Shown: positions 8,625-18,215, counted from the stretch's first letter. The stretch is DNA of 64,000 nt from Gulosibacter molinativorax (GCF_003010915.2 NZ_CP028426.1:868001-932000); one strand, 5' to 3'. Made by a program: numbers and translations. Notes: a model not told the origin generated them from the sequence alone.

Positions 8625-9248
8625 ATGACAGTCCGACACGTGTTCTGGGACCTCGGCGGGACGCTCGTCGATTCTTATCCGTCGATCCGCAAGGCATTCC
8701 TTTCGGTACTGGATGGTACGGGGACCCGCATCTCCGAGTCGGAACTGCAGCGGATGCTCAACGTCTCGATCCAGAGCACCATCGACACGCTGTCGACCCG
8801 ATTCGGCATCGAGGCGCACCGCTTCGACGACGCCTACTCCGCGCTCAAGGAGCGCTGGGCGCTCGGGGCTGCGCCGCTCATGCCCGGTGCCATTAGCGTC
8901 ATGACCGAGGTCACCAGGATGCGGGGGCTGAATCTCATCGTGACGAATCGGGATCAGCGCAGCGCCGACCTGCTCGTGCGGGTGACGAAACTGCGCGTCG
9001 ATGACATGATCTGCGCATCCGACGAGATGCCGCGAAAGCCCGACCCGACGATGCACCGCACGCTGCTCGAGCGGCACAATCTCGACCCGCAGGACTGTCT
9101 CGGTGTTGGGGACCGCGATATCGACACGCTCGCGGCGCAGGCCGCCGGGATGCAGGCCGTGCAGCTTGCGACACCGGGCGCGCGCGTGCCGGTGGGCGTC
9201 GACACGATCGGCTCGCTCGTCGACCTCCACGACTACCTCCGCCCCTAA
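8625..9248 (+). CDS. HAD-superfamily hydrolase-like protein with altered motif I
   Basis: 207 residues from ATG 8625, preceded by GAGGAC. The Rossmann-like HAD fold is visible: FWDLGGTLVDS as motif I, IVTNRD as motif II, a Lys in MPRKPDPTMH as motif III and VGDRDIDTLAA as motif IV. In motif I the second Asp, which serves as acid/base in most HAD phosphatases (DxDxT), is replaced by Gly. The nucleophile Asp is retained. It could be a phosphatase with weak activity, a phosphotransferase or a binding protein. It stands alone between the CDF gene and the convergent topoisomerase gene. Confidence 0.85.
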   Translation: MTVRHVFWDLGGTLVDSYPSIRKAFLSVLDGTGTRISESELQRMLNVSIQSTIDTLSTRFGIEAHRFDDAYSALKERWALGAAPLMPGAISVMTEVTRMRGLNLIVTNRDQRSADLLVRVTKLRVDDMICASDEMPRKPDPTMHRTLLERHNLDPQDCLGVGDRDIDTLAAQAAGMQAVQLATPGARVPVGVDTIGSLVDLHDYLRP

Positions 9249-9256
9249 CGCTCCCC

Positions 9257-9308
9257 GAGTAGCAGAGCGTATCGAGGGGCGCTTCGATATGCCGCTGCGC
9301 GGCTACTC
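9257..9308. repeat. REP-like intergenic palindrome
   Basis: Outer arms GAGTAGC (9257-9263) and GCTACTC (9302-9308) enclose inner arms CGTATCGA (9268-9275) and TCGATATG (9284-9291). The sequence lies between two converging genes. The motif GAGTAGC...GTATCGA resembles palindromes I recall as common between genes in Microbacteriaceae. Direct copies of CCGAGTAGC without the full palindrome occur near 5268 and 5281. Confidence 0.6.
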
Positions 9309-9322
9309 ACCGTCGGCAGGGA

Positions 9323-11422
9323 CTACGTGTCGATGAGCTGCGAGTCGATGTGGTCGGCGCCCTCGACGATGAACTCGCGGCGCGGCGCGACCTCACTGCC
9401 CATGAGCATCTCGAAGACCGACTCGGCCTCGGCCGCATCCGTCATCGTCATCCGGCGCAGGATGCGGTGCTCGGGGTTCATGGTCGTGTCCCACAGCTGG
9501 TCCTCGTCCATTTCGCCGAGACCCTTGTAACGCTGGATCGGCTCGACGTACTTCTTGCCCGACCGCTCGAGCTTTGACAGCAGCTGCTGCAGCTCGTTCT
9601 CGGAGTACGTGTAGATCGTGTCGTTGGGCTTCTTCCCGGGGTTCTGCACGACGACGCGGTGCAGCGGGGGCACGGCCGCGAACACGCGCCCATCCTCGAG
9701 CATTGGCCGCATGTACCGGAAGAACAGCGTCAGCAGCAGCGTGCGGATGTGCGCGCCGTCGACGTCCGCATCCGACATGATGATGACCTTGCCGTAGCGA
9801 ATCTGCGAGAGATCGAACGTGCGCCCCGAGCCCGCGCCGAGCACCTGGATGATGTTCGCGCATTCGGCGTTCTTCAGCATGTCGGCGAGCGACGCCTTCT
9901 GCACATTGAGAATCTTTCCTCGAATCGGGAAGAGCGCCTGGAATTCGGAGTTGCGGGCGGGCTTGGCCGTACCGAGCGCCGAGTCACCCTCGACGATAAA
10001 CAGCTCCGAGCGCTCGACCTCGTTCGACCGGCAGTCGACGAGCTTCGCCGGCAGCGAGGAGTTCTCGAGCGCCGTCTTTCGGCGCTGCGTCTCCTTGTGC
10101 GCACGAGCCGCGATGCGGCTCTTCATCTCGGTGACGACCTTCTCGAGGAGCATCGACGCCTCGGTCTTGTCCTGCCGCTTCGTCGAGTTGAAGCGCTCCT
10201 TCAGCCCGTCCGTGATCGTCTTCTGCACGATGTTGCGGGCCTGGGGCGTGCCGAGGACTTCCTTCGTCTGCCCCTCGAACTGCGGCTCGGGGATGCGCAC
10301 CGTCACGACCGCGGTCAGGCCCGCGAGCACGTCATCCTTCTCGATCTTGTCGTTGCCGACCTTGAGTCGGCGCGCGTTCTTCTGCACCTCGTCGCGAATC
10401 GTGCGGAGCATCCCCGCCTCGAAACCGGCGACGTGTGTGCCGCCCTTCGGCGTCGAGATGATGTTGACGTAGCTCTTCTGCACGGTGTCGTAGCCGATCC
10501 CCCAGCGCAGCGCGAGATCGACCTGCATCGTGCGCTCGACCTCGGTGGAAACCATGTGGCCGCTCTTGGGGTCGAGCACCGGCACCGTCTCGGAGTAGTT
10601 CCCCTCCCCCTCGATGCGCCACACGTCGGTGAGCGGACCATCCGGGGCGAGGTACTCGACGTACTCGGAGATGCCGCCGTCGTACTTGAAGGTCTCGGTG
10701 GTCGGCGCCTCGGGATCGCGCAGGTCTTGCAACTCGATCTCGAGCCCTGGCACCAGGAACGCGGTTTGGCGCGCCCGATCGCGCAGCTGCTCGACCTGGA
10801 AGTCGGCATCGCGCACGAAGATCTGCGGGTCGGCCCAGTAACGCACCCGCGTCCCGGTCACACCGCGCTTCGTCTTGCCGAGGATGTGCAGCTCGGCCTT
10901 GCCTGGCTCCTCGGTGAACGGGGAGTCGGGTGATGGCTGCGCTTCGCCGCCGACGACCGGATCCTTGAAGATTCCGGCGTGGCCCCGCTGGAAGCTCATC
11001 TTGTGCGTCTTGCCGCCACGGTCGACCTCGACGTCGAGTCGCGAAGAAAGCGCGTTCACGACGGATGCGCCGACGCCGTGAAGACCACCTGCCGCGCCGT
11101 AGTTGGCCGAGCCGAACTTACCGCCGGCGTGCAGCTTGGTGTAGACGACCTGCACGCCGCTCCAGCCGGTGCGGGGCTCGACGTCGGTGGGAATACCGCG
11201 GCCCTGGTCGCGAACCTCGACGGAGGAATCCGCGTGCAGGATCACGTCGATGCGGCTGCCGTACCCGGCGAGCGCCTCATCCACCGAGTTATCGATGATT
11301 TCCCACAGGCAGTGCATGATGCCCCGGGAATCGGTCGAGCCGATGTACATGCCGGGACGCTTGCGGACCGCCTCGAGCCCTTCAAGGACCTGCAGCTGTG
11401 TCGCCGAATACGATTCCGTCAA
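9323..11422 (-). CDS. parE: DNA topoisomerase IIA subunit B (topoisomerase IV ParE-like)
   Basis: 699 residues, the ATP-binding subunit of a type IIA topoisomerase. The GHKL ATPase region has EIIDNSVDEALAG, DQGRGIPTD and GGLHGVGASVVNALS; the TOPRIM region has FIVEGDSALGTAKPARN and IIMSDADVDGAHIRTL. TTG at 11422 is the start, supported by GAGGGGG upstream and a family-typical N-terminus (LQVLEGLEAVRKRPGMYIG). The chromosomal position near sigA, away from dnaA-gyrB, favours the ParE rather than the GyrB assignment, but the two are hard to separate by eye. Confidence 0.9.
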   Translation of the reverse strand: MTESYSATQLQVLEGLEAVRKRPGMYIGSTDSRGIMHCLWEIIDNSVDEALAGYGSRIDVILHADSSVEVRDQGRGIPTDVEPRTGWSGVQVVYTKLHAGGKFGSANYGAAGGLHGVGASVVNALSSRLDVEVDRGGKTHKMSFQRGHAGIFKDPVVGGEAQPSPDSPFTEEPGKAELHILGKTKRGVTGTRVRYWADPQIFVRDADFQVEQLRDRARQTAFLVPGLEIELQDLRDPEAPTTETFKYDGGISEYVEYLAPDGPLTDVWRIEGEGNYSETVPVLDPKSGHMVSTEVERTMQVDLALRWGIGYDTVQKSYVNIISTPKGGTHVAGFEAGMLRTIRDEVQKNARRLKVGNDKIEKDDVLAGLTAVVTVRIPEPQFEGQTKEVLGTPQARNIVQKTITDGLKERFNSTKRQDKTEASMLLEKVVTEMKSRIAARAHKETQRRKTALENSSLPAKLVDCRSNEVERSELFIVEGDSALGTAKPARNSEFQALFPIRGKILNVQKASLADMLKNAECANIIQVLGAGSGRTFDLSQIRYGKVIIMSDADVDGAHIRTLLLTLFFRYMRPMLEDGRVFAAVPPLHRVVVQNPGKKPNDTIYTYSENELQQLLSKLERSGKKYVEPIQRYKGLGEMDEDQLWDTTMNPEHRILRRMTMTDAAEAESVFEMLMGSEVAPRREFIVEGADHIDSQLIDT

Positions 11423-11577
11423 GGTTCCCCCTCATGTCAAGCTATAAGGCTATTGCATCCGCCGTGCGCGGTCGCGCACCACACCGGATGCGTTCGCGGT
11501 CGGCACCAGAGGCGAGGTCGAGTCGGATCGAGATGCGCTGAATCGAGATACGCCTGATGCGGGCCCTACGGATCCCT

Positions 11578-13281
11578 CTACGGCAGCGAGACCCGCGGGA
11601 GGGCCGGGTCGATTCGGCACGTGATCTCCTCGCCGATCGTGTCCATCGCATCCTGGAGCTCCTGCAGCACCGGGGCATTCGGGGTGTCGGCGCGTCCCGG
11701 ATTGCCGACCAGGACGGCGCGCTGGCCGAGCGCATCCCCATCGCCTGCCTCGACGAAAGTGCGGTTCGCCTCCACGCGCAGGATCGCGCGCCGCTCACCG
11801 CCGAGCATCAGTGAGGTGCGGCCCGCGGCCCACTCGAGCACTCCGTGGCTGCTGCCGATCCCGATCGCGGTTGCCGAGGCGCCGTCGAGGTTGAGGTTGG
11901 TGGTGACGACCGGCGCGGTCACCGTCATGACCGGCCGCAGCCCGAGCTCCTGCGGCCCGATCCCGTCGCCCGGGGCGACACCGTAGAGGAACGCGCCGAT
12001 GCGCACGAGGTCGAGCCGACCATCCTCGCGCGTGTATGACGCGGCCGATGCCTGGGCATGGCGCAGGAAGCCCTCCCCCACGAGCCCCGCAGCGTCGAGG
12101 CTTGCGATGACATCGGCAAACCGTGCGAGTTGCTCGCTATCCGACTCGTAGGTCGTCTCGGCGAGGTGCGTAAATGAGCCCATCACGCGGATGCGCCGCG
12201 CCTCGGTATCGGACGCGAACTGCGGGATGTGTTCGGCGAACGAGCTGTACAGGAAGCCGTCGCGGTGGAGTCCTGTGTCGATCGACAGATGAATCTGCGT
12301 TGGCTGACCGAGTTCGGCGGCCGCGTCGACGACGCGCCGGTACACGTCCAAGTCGGTGACGCCGAGCTCCACACCCGCGGCGATTGCGGCGCGGAAATCG
12401 GCGCCGCTACCCAGCATCCAGGCAAGGATGCGGGCATCCGGCGCGAGTTTCCGAACGCGGGCGGCCGTGGCGAGATCGGCGACGGCGAAGCCCTCGATAC
12501 CGCCGGCAAGCATCACGGGGATGACGATGTCGAGGTCGTGCCCGTAGGCATCGGCCTTGACCACTGCCCACAGCTGCGAGGGCGCGACGCGTTCGCGCAT
12601 CAGCGCGATGTTCGCGGCGAGCGCGTCGGTGTCGACCTCGACAATCGGGCCGGCCGAACCGGCGGCAGGCTCCCCGGCGGCAGATGCCCCAGCCTCAGGC
12701 AACCCAGCCTCGGGTGCCCGGGCCCCGAGCCTCTCGATATCGAGGATGCGCGTCTCGACGAGATTCGCGAGCCCGGCGATCAGGGCCTCGGCGCTCATGT
12801 CGGTCCAGCGGGTCCACTCAGTAAGCGAAGTCGCCGGGCCAATAACCTCGACGAGGCTCCCCGTCTCAGGTCGAATCGAACCGAGGTCAAGCACCGCCGC
12901 GTTCATTGCAACGCGCCCCACGATGGGAACGAGCACGCGCTCCTCGCCCACCGTCACAGCAACCGACGCGGCTCCCCCGGCGCAGCGAGGTAAACCGAAG
13001 CCGTAGCCGATGCCGATCAGTCCGAGGCTCGTCGGCTCAGCCGTGCGATACCGGTGCCCGTACGACACGCCCGCGCCCGCGGCAACGGCCTTGGTCGTCA
13101 GCAGCTCGGCGCTGAGCCTGACCCGCCCATCCCACCATTCCGTGGGTACAGCCGGGAGTTCCCCGGAGCGCCAGGCCGTCAACTGCACTGCTGCTTCGCG
13201 GGTGAGTTCGAGAAGTCGGAAGCCGCCAGAGTCTTGCACGCCCGTCGACGCGGTACTGAAATTGGCAAGGGATTCGCTCAT
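11578..13281 (-). CDS. Alanine racemase with an extra, displaced C-terminal domain at its N-terminus
   Basis: 567 residues from ATG 13281. Residues about 50-180 match the C-terminal beta domain of alanine racemases, including GIGYGFGLPR with the catalytic Tyr (residue 93) and GRVAMN. An Ala/Pro/Glu/Gly linker (about 188-210) leads to the PLP barrel, EVDTDALAANI, with the Schiff-base Lys242 in VVKADAYGH, IDTGLHRDGF, and Arg427 in RIGAFLYG. A second beta domain follows, but its Tyr position reads GIGSSHG and its GRVSMD motif is missing. The active site therefore must use the N-terminal copy. The normal family length is about 370. It should supply D-alanine for peptidoglycan. Confidence 0.85.
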   Translation of the reverse strand: MSESLANFSTASTGVQDSGGFRLLELTREAAVQLTAWRSGELPAVPTEWWDGRVRLSAELLTTKAVAAGAGVSYGHRYRTAEPTSLGLIGIGYGFGLPRCAGGAASVAVTVGEERVLVPIVGRVAMNAAVLDLGSIRPETGSLVEVIGPATSLTEWTRWTDMSAEALIAGLANLVETRILDIERLGARAPEAGLPEAGASAAGEPAAGSAGPIVEVDTDALAANIALMRERVAPSQLWAVVKADAYGHDLDIVIPVMLAGGIEGFAVADLATAARVRKLAPDARILAWMLGSGADFRAAIAAGVELGVTDLDVYRRVVDAAAELGQPTQIHLSIDTGLHRDGFLYSSFAEHIPQFASDTEARRIRVMGSFTHLAETTYESDSEQLARFADVIASLDAAGLVGEGFLRHAQASAASYTREDGRLDLVRIGAFLYGVAPGDGIGPQELGLRPVMTVTAPVVTTNLNLDGASATAIGIGSSHGVLEWAAGRTSLMLGGERRAILRVEANRTFVEAGDGDALGQRAVLVGNPGRADTPNAPVLQELQDAMDTIGEEITCRIDPALPRVSLP

Positions 13282-13404
13282 TTGGTGAGCGACTGTAGCA
13301 CGGATGCTTGCCCCGACGGCGCGGCCCACGGTGCGGCTTAAGAGGCCGCACACTAAACTGGCGCTTTAGCGTAATTGCCAATCACGATGGATGGAGCACA
13401 CCTA

Positions 13405-14424
13405 GTGTCAACTACGAACTGGATTGGAGCACGGCTCGAGTTCCTTACGCGCCGACTCCGCGGGTTCAAGCCGGACAACTTCATTGAGCGCGTTAACGCG
13501 GTCAGCGAGCAGCACAACAAGCCTAAGCCCGTGATTGCCTTCGACATGCTGTGGTCCGCCGCGTTCAAGGACACCGCGTTCCAGGACTACGTTGACTGGG
13601 ACTACGCGATGCTCACGAAGAACGAGCGCAAGACGTTCATGACGCATCCCCTGTCGAACCACCTCGCGGTTCAGTTCAACCAGGAAGGTCACCGCGAGAT
13701 CTTCCAAGACAAGATCGACTTCAACCGCAAGTTCGACAAGTACCTGCGCCGTGCCTGGGCCGATATCCGCGAGCTCGATGACGACCAGCTGCGCGCTTTC
13801 CTCGAGCCCTTCGACGCGATCATCGGGAAGGTGCCGTTCAGCAACTCGGGCCACGGCGTTTCGCGCTATGAAAAATCGGAGTGGCAGGACATCGCCGCCT
13901 TCCGCAAGCGGCTCGAAGAGGCCGGCGAGCTCCTCCTCGAAGAGCAGATTCAGCAGCACGTGGATCTCGCGGCAGTCTGCCCCGGTACGGCCAACACCAC
14001 CCGCGTCACGGCGTTCTTCGATGGCAAGGACGTGCACATCATTACGATGGCGCAGAAGTTCGGTCGCGGTCAGGTCAGCGACCAGCAGACCTTCGGTGGC
14101 TTCTACACGATGCTCGATCTCGACGGCCACGCGCTCAGCCGCGGCTACGACTCGCACGACAACGTGTACGAGACGCACCCCGAGTCCGGCGCGTCGATCG
14201 TCGATTTCCAGCTACCCGACGTGGACAAGCTCAAGGAAATGGTCGACGAGGTAGCCCGCGTCGTTCCCGAGGTCCCCTACGTTGGCTGGGACTACGTCAT
14301 GGGCCCGGATGGTCCGATCCTCGTCGAGGGGAACTGGGGCGTTGGCGTCTACGAGAACAAGCCCTCCGTTACGGGCGTGCGCCACGGCAACCGCGCACGA
14401 TTCCGCCGTTTCATGAACTTCTAG
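13405..14424 (+). CDS. ATP-grasp family protein (sugar-transfer-associated type)
   Basis: 339 residues from GTG 13405, chosen because GGAG lies ten bases upstream; an ATG at 13387 is an alternative. The fold shows an N-terminal helical part (LWSAAFKDTAFQDYVDWDYAML), a central ATP-grasp region (FDAIIGKVPFSNSGHGVSRY) and a C-terminal metal/ATP site, YVGWDYVMGPDGPILVEGNWG, the final Glu-Gly-Asn being typical. It resembles the ATP-grasp proteins found beside surface-sugar genes, which are thought to form amide or peptide bonds. No sugar transfer genes adjoin it here, so its substrate is unknown. Confidence 0.75.
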   Translation: MSTTNWIGARLEFLTRRLRGFKPDNFIERVNAVSEQHNKPKPVIAFDMLWSAAFKDTAFQDYVDWDYAMLTKNERKTFMTHPLSNHLAVQFNQEGHREIFQDKIDFNRKFDKYLRRAWADIRELDDDQLRAFLEPFDAIIGKVPFSNSGHGVSRYEKSEWQDIAAFRKRLEEAGELLLEEQIQQHVDLAAVCPGTANTTRVTAFFDGKDVHIITMAQKFGRGQVSDQQTFGGFYTMLDLDGHALSRGYDSHDNVYETHPESGASIVDFQLPDVDKLKEMVDEVARVVPEVPYVGWDYVMGPDGPILVEGNWGVGVYENKPSVTGVRHGNRARFRRFMNF

Positions 14425-14448
14425 AAGCGCGAGTTTTCGTAGCAACGG

Positions 14449-14486
14449 GAATGGCCCGGTAGAACCGAAGTTCTACCGGGCCATTC
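14449..14486. terminator. Bidirectional hairpin between converging genes
   Basis: A perfect 17-bp stem (14449-14465 with 14470-14486) closed by a CGAA tetraloop lies between the ends of the ATP-grasp gene and the CofE-like gene. There is no long T-run on either side. Placement and stability suggest it ends transcription from both directions. Confidence 0.75.
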
Positions 14487-14522
14487 GCCTGTCAGTGTCA
14501 TTTACCCGTTTGGGCGGCGAAC

Positions 14523-15215
14523 CTACACCTGGCGCAGGATGCCCATCGGCGTCGACTGGTGCCCCTGGCCGAGCGGGTTGTCCTTGAGGACGCGCACCCA
14601 GTGGTCGTTCTGTCCCTCATCGAGCGTGGTGCCGAGGATATTGCCCCCGATGTCGTTGATGTCGACGATGAGCACATCCACCTTGTTGCCGAGGAGGATC
14701 TTGAGATCGCGGGCGACGAGCATCGGCTTGTCCGGCCCGAGCACGACCGACTTGTTGTACGGCGGGATCGTGCCATCGGTCGGACCGTCGATCGCACGGG
14801 CCTTCTCGCCCGCGATGCGGTAGAAGTCGCCCTTGCGACCCATGGGCTTCGTCACTGCTGCGGCTGCGGCGGCGAAGAGGATGCGCGGCGTACCGCATTC
14901 CTGCAGGGCCATCTCCATGGTCTCCGGCATACCGAGACCAATGCCGTGCGGCGTCTTCGTGACGTACTTCGCGAGGAAGTTCGCGAGCGGGCGCGGCTCG
15001 ATCTCTTCGAGCAGCATCGAGCGGCCCTGGGTGATCGCGACAATCTTCTCGGTGACGAACAGGACGTCGCCGTCTTGTACTACGGGCTCGGCGTACTGGC
15101 GGACGACCTTGCGCAGGTCGTCATCCGCCATCACAACGTGAGTCTTGATGGGGATGCGCTGGTACGTCTTCCCGTCCACGGTCGATTCGAGCGTCTTGCC
15201 GTCGTTCGGCTGCAT
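14523..15215 (-). CDS. CofE-like coenzyme F420 gamma-glutamyl ligase family protein
   Basis: 230 residues. HVVMADDDLRKVVRQYAEPVVQDGDVLFVTEKIVAITQGR resembles the N-terminal block of F420-0:gamma-glutamyl ligases, and the Asp-rich metal/GTP segment VDVLIVDINDIGGNILG is conserved in them. True CofE adds glutamates to F420-0 with GTP. This version, lying right after the sigA gene, belongs to a stand-alone actinobacterial lineage; no other F420 gene lies in the window, so the substrate may differ. The start ATG follows AGTAGGACT. It follows sigA by 47 bases and may be read through from it. Confidence 0.7.
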   Translation of the reverse strand: MQPNDGKTLESTVDGKTYQRIPIKTHVVMADDDLRKVVRQYAEPVVQDGDVLFVTEKIVAITQGRSMLLEEIEPRPLANFLAKYVTKTPHGIGLGMPETMEMALQECGTPRILFAAAAAAVTKPMGRKGDFYRIAGEKARAIDGPTDGTIPPYNKSVVLGPDKPMLVARDLKILLGNKVDVLIVDINDIGGNILGTTLDEGQNDHWVRVLKDNPLGQGHQSTPMGILRQV

Positions 15216-15262
15216 AGTCCTACTTTTCTTTCGAGCTTGTCGGATGAGAGCTGAGCGAGAGA

Positions 15263-16702
15263 CTACTCGAGGTAGTCGCGCAGCGATTGCGAACGCGACG
15301 GGTGTCGCAACTTCGCCATCGTCTTCGACTCGATCTGGCGGATGCGCTCGCGCGTAACGCCAAAGGTCTCACCAATCTGGTCGAGGGTCTTCGGCATGCC
15401 GTCACCGAGGCCGAAGCGCATCCGGATGACGCCGGCCTCGCGCTCCGAGAGCGAATCGAGGAGCGACTCGAGCTGGCGCTGCAGCATCGTGAAGCTGACC
15501 GCGTCGGCGGGAACGACCGCCTCGGTGTCCTCAATGAGGTCACCGAATTCCGAGTCCCCGTCTTCACCGAGCGGGGTGTGCAGCGAAATCGGCTCGCGGC
15601 CGTACTTCTGCACCTCGACGACCTTCTCCGGGGTCATGTCGAGCTCGTGGGCGAGCTCTTCCGGAGTCGGTTCGCGGCCGAGATCCTGGAGCATCTGGCG
15701 CTGCACGCGGGCGAGCTTGTTGATGACCTCAACCATGTGCACGGGGATGCGGATGGTGCGGGCCTGGTCCGCCATTGCGCGGGTGATCGCCTGGCGGATC
15801 CACCAGGTCGCGTAGGTCGAGAACTTGAAGCCCTTGGTGTAGTCAAACTTCTCGACCGCACGGATGAGACCGAGGTTTCCCTCCTGAATCAGGTCGAGGA
15901 ACTGCATCCCGCGGCCGGTGTAGCGCTTCGCGAGCGACACGACGAGACGGAGGTTTGCGCCCAGCAGGTGGCTCTTCGCGCGGCGACCGTCGCGCATGAT
16001 CCACTTGTACTCGCGCTTGAGCTTCGGCTCCATCTCCGGGTTACGCAGCAGCTTGTCTTCGGCGTAGAGGCCCGCCTCGATGCGCATCGCGAGGTCGACC
16101 TCCTCGGCTGCGTTAAGGAGCGGCACCTTACCGATCTGCTTGAGATAGTCCTTCACCGGGTCCGCGGTGGCGCCCGTAATCTGCGCGGAGTACACCGGGG
16201 TGTCGTCGTCGTCCGTGTTCTTCAGGACGAGCGCACCAGCGGCCTTCACCGCTGACTCGGCCTTGACGACATCCTCTTCGGGGTCTTCCGACTTCGCGTC
16301 ACGCTTGCCGAGGTCGTCGTCCTCGTCTGCTTCGGCCAGCTTCTCGTCGGCCTCAGAGGCCTCGATGTCATCTTCGTCGACCTCGTGGTCCTCGTCGAGG
16401 TCGATGACGATGTTCTCGTCGTCCTCGTCCGCTGCGTCGACGTCATCCTCGCCCTTGGCGGCACTCTGCTTGGCAGGCGTCTTTGCCGCCGAAGCCTTCG
16501 TGGCCGCGGCGGGTGCTCCGCCATCCTGGTTCGCGATGATCGCGGCAATGAGATCGGGCTTCCGCACACCGGAGGTGCTGAGGCCGGCTTCAGTCGCGAT
16601 TTCGCGAAGGTCTGCAACCTTCATCGCGTTCAGCTGGGACTTCGTGTAGGTCATTGATTCTGCTGCCGGCGAGCCGGCAGCACCCTTCTTCATCGTTGCC
16701 AT
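15263..16702 (-). CDS. sigA: Principal RNA polymerase sigma factor (SigA/RpoD)
   Basis: 479 residues. The N-terminal 45 residues look like a SAP/Rho-N helical domain ([17 protein letters not shown]). Then comes an Ala/Lys patch and a long acidic stretch ([16 protein letters not shown]). Region 1.2 is at [16 protein letters not shown], region 2.4 at [19 protein letters not shown], region 3 at [13 protein letters not shown], and region 4.2 at [15 protein letters not shown], ending DYLE. This is the housekeeping sigma-70 factor that directs core promoter recognition. ATG 16702 follows AAGGGG at a good distance. The Lys/Asp-rich N-terminus is typical of actinobacterial SigA. Confidence 0.97.
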   Translation of the reverse strand: MATMKKGAAGSPAAESMTYTKSQLNAMKVADLREIATEAGLSTSGVRKPDLIAAIIANQDGGAPAAATKASAAKTPAKQSAAKGEDDVDAADEDDENIVIDLDEDHEVDEDDIEASEADEKLAEADEDDDLGKRDAKSEDPEEDVVKAESAVKAAGALVLKNTDDDDTPVYSAQITGATADPVKDYLKQIGKVPLLNAAEEVDLAMRIEAGLYAEDKLLRNPEMEPKLKREYKWIMRDGRRAKSHLLGANLRLVVSLAKRYTGRGMQFLDLIQEGNLGLIRAVEKFDYTKGFKFSTYATWWIRQAITRAMADQARTIRIPVHMVEVINKLARVQRQMLQDLGREPTPEELAHELDMTPEKVVEVQKYGREPISLHTPLGEDGDSEFGDLIEDTEAVVPADAVSFTMLQRQLESLLDSLSEREAGVIRMRFGLGDGMPKTLDQIGETFGVTRERIRQIESKTMAKLRHPSRSQSLRDYLE

Positions 16703-16833
16703 AGTGAACCCCTTCGCGTGGTCTGGGCAAAAGGAATGCCCAAGTCAAGTCCTGCACTGCGCGGGACCTGTTGGGACAGACACCAAGTATTACACGTGGC
16801 GGCCTTGTTTTATTCCCGACGCGGTGCGACGAT

Positions 16834-18177
16834 CTAGTTTTTCCGTCGCATCTGGCGGCGAATCGCGTGCGGCAGCGAGTCGACGCGGACTCCCTCTTCA
16901 TTCTCCATCCGTGAGCGCGACTTGTGCCGTTCCACGAGAAGCCCGATCACGCCGACCGCAATCACGATCGGCACGGCCCAGTAGGCGAGCTGGAATGCCG
17001 ACCAATCGCGGGTGCCGCCAGCGAGGTGGGTGCCCCAGTCGACGCCGATGCCGACGAGGAGGAACGAGATCGCACTCGCGCTGAAGCCGCCGACGTTCAC
17101 GATTCCGGAGGCGGAACCGTAACTCGAGGCAGGGTTGAAGGTGCGCGCCAAGTCAAAGGCAATGGTCGACGCAGTTGAGCCAAGGCCCATGAGTACCAGC
17201 ACGATGATGAAGTACCACAGCGGCGGTTCGCCGGGCCACAGGATCGTGATGATCCACGCGATGGCGATCAGCACCGACACGGTGATCACGATGTCCGAGC
17301 GGCGCATCGGATAGCGACCCGTGACTACCCCCATGATGGGACCGGTCACCATCCCGGCGATGACGGGTACGAGCAGCAGCGAGGACGCGAGCGTGGGGCT
17401 GTACCCGAGGCCCTCGACCATGAGCGGGTATCCCCACAGGAGCGCGAAGATCGTCGCCGCGAACTGCGTCGTGAAGTGCGTCCAGAACGCGAGTCTCGTG
17501 CCCGGGCGCGCGAACGCCTCTCCCAGCTTCACGAACGCGCCGCGCAGCGACACCGGGCGCGACTCAAAGCGTCGCCGCGGCGAGTCCTTCACGAATATCG
17601 CGATCGCAATCGCGACGATCAGCGACAGCCCCGAGAGTGAGAGGAAGGACGAAGTCCAACCGGCCCAGCCCAGCAGGACCGCGAACGGAATCGACGAGAG
17701 AAACTGACCAAGCTGACCCGCGGATGCGAACATCTGCTGCATGACCGGCACCTTGCGCGGGCGGAACCACGCGCCGATGACGCGCAATCCGGAGACGAAC
17801 GTCGTGGCATCACCGATGCCAACGAGGACGCGAGCAAGCACCGCCCACTCGAGCGTCGGGGCGAAGGCGAGCAACGCCTGGGCTGCCGCCATGAGCGCCG
17901 CACCGATGAGGATGAGTCTGGTCGCGCCGAAGCGGTCGAGGAGCATCCCCACCGGAATCTGCATGAGGGCATAGACGCCGACCTGGACTACCGCGAGGGT
18001 CGACAGCGCCGTTGCGCTCGAGTCAAATCGCTCGGCCGCGGCAACCCCCGCGACGCCGAGCGAGGAGCGCTGCGTGACCGAAATGATGTACGCAATGAGG
18101 ACGACCGTGAAGATGATTCCCGGCAGGCGCTTCGGGACGAGGCTGAGCGACTCAGTAGTCGGAATGGCGTTGGTCAC
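16834..18177 (-). CDS. Major facilitator superfamily transporter
   Basis: 447 residues from GTG 18177, preceded by GGGAG. Twelve hydrophobic helices are visible in two blocks of six separated by a basic loop (SPRRRFESRPVSLRG). The loop between helices 2 and 3 reads GMLLDRFGATRLILIG, the MFS signature. It resembles the anion/nitrate-like or hexuronate-like MFS branches but the substrate cannot be assigned. The basic tail (RHKSRSRMENEEG) is cytoplasmic. It lies upstream of sigA in the same direction, with 131 bases between. Confidence 0.85.
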   Translation of the reverse strand: MTNAIPTTESLSLVPKRLPGIIFTVVLIAYIISVTQRSSLGVAGVAAAERFDSSATALSTLAVVQVGVYALMQIPVGMLLDRFGATRLILIGAALMAAAQALLAFAPTLEWAVLARVLVGIGDATTFVSGLRVIGAWFRPRKVPVMQQMFASAGQLGQFLSSIPFAVLLGWAGWTSSFLSLSGLSLIVAIAIAIFVKDSPRRRFESRPVSLRGAFVKLGEAFARPGTRLAFWTHFTTQFAATIFALLWGYPLMVEGLGYSPTLASSLLLVPVIAGMVTGPIMGVVTGRYPMRRSDIVITVSVLIAIAWIITILWPGEPPLWYFIIVLVLMGLGSTASTIAFDLARTFNPASSYGSASGIVNVGGFSASAISFLLVGIGVDWGTHLAGGTRDWSAFQLAYWAVPIVIAVGVIGLLVERHKSRSRMENEEGVRVDSLPHAIRRQMRRKN

Positions 18178-18215
18178 CCCAACAGTCTCCCACCGAAATC
18201 AATTGTGGCGACGCG

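Noticed and set aside
13282..13353. Longer N-terminus of the alanine racemase frame
   Set aside because: The 24 extra residues are Arg/Cys-rich with no family match; ATG 13281 is adequate and close to a possible leaderless promoter (TACAGT).
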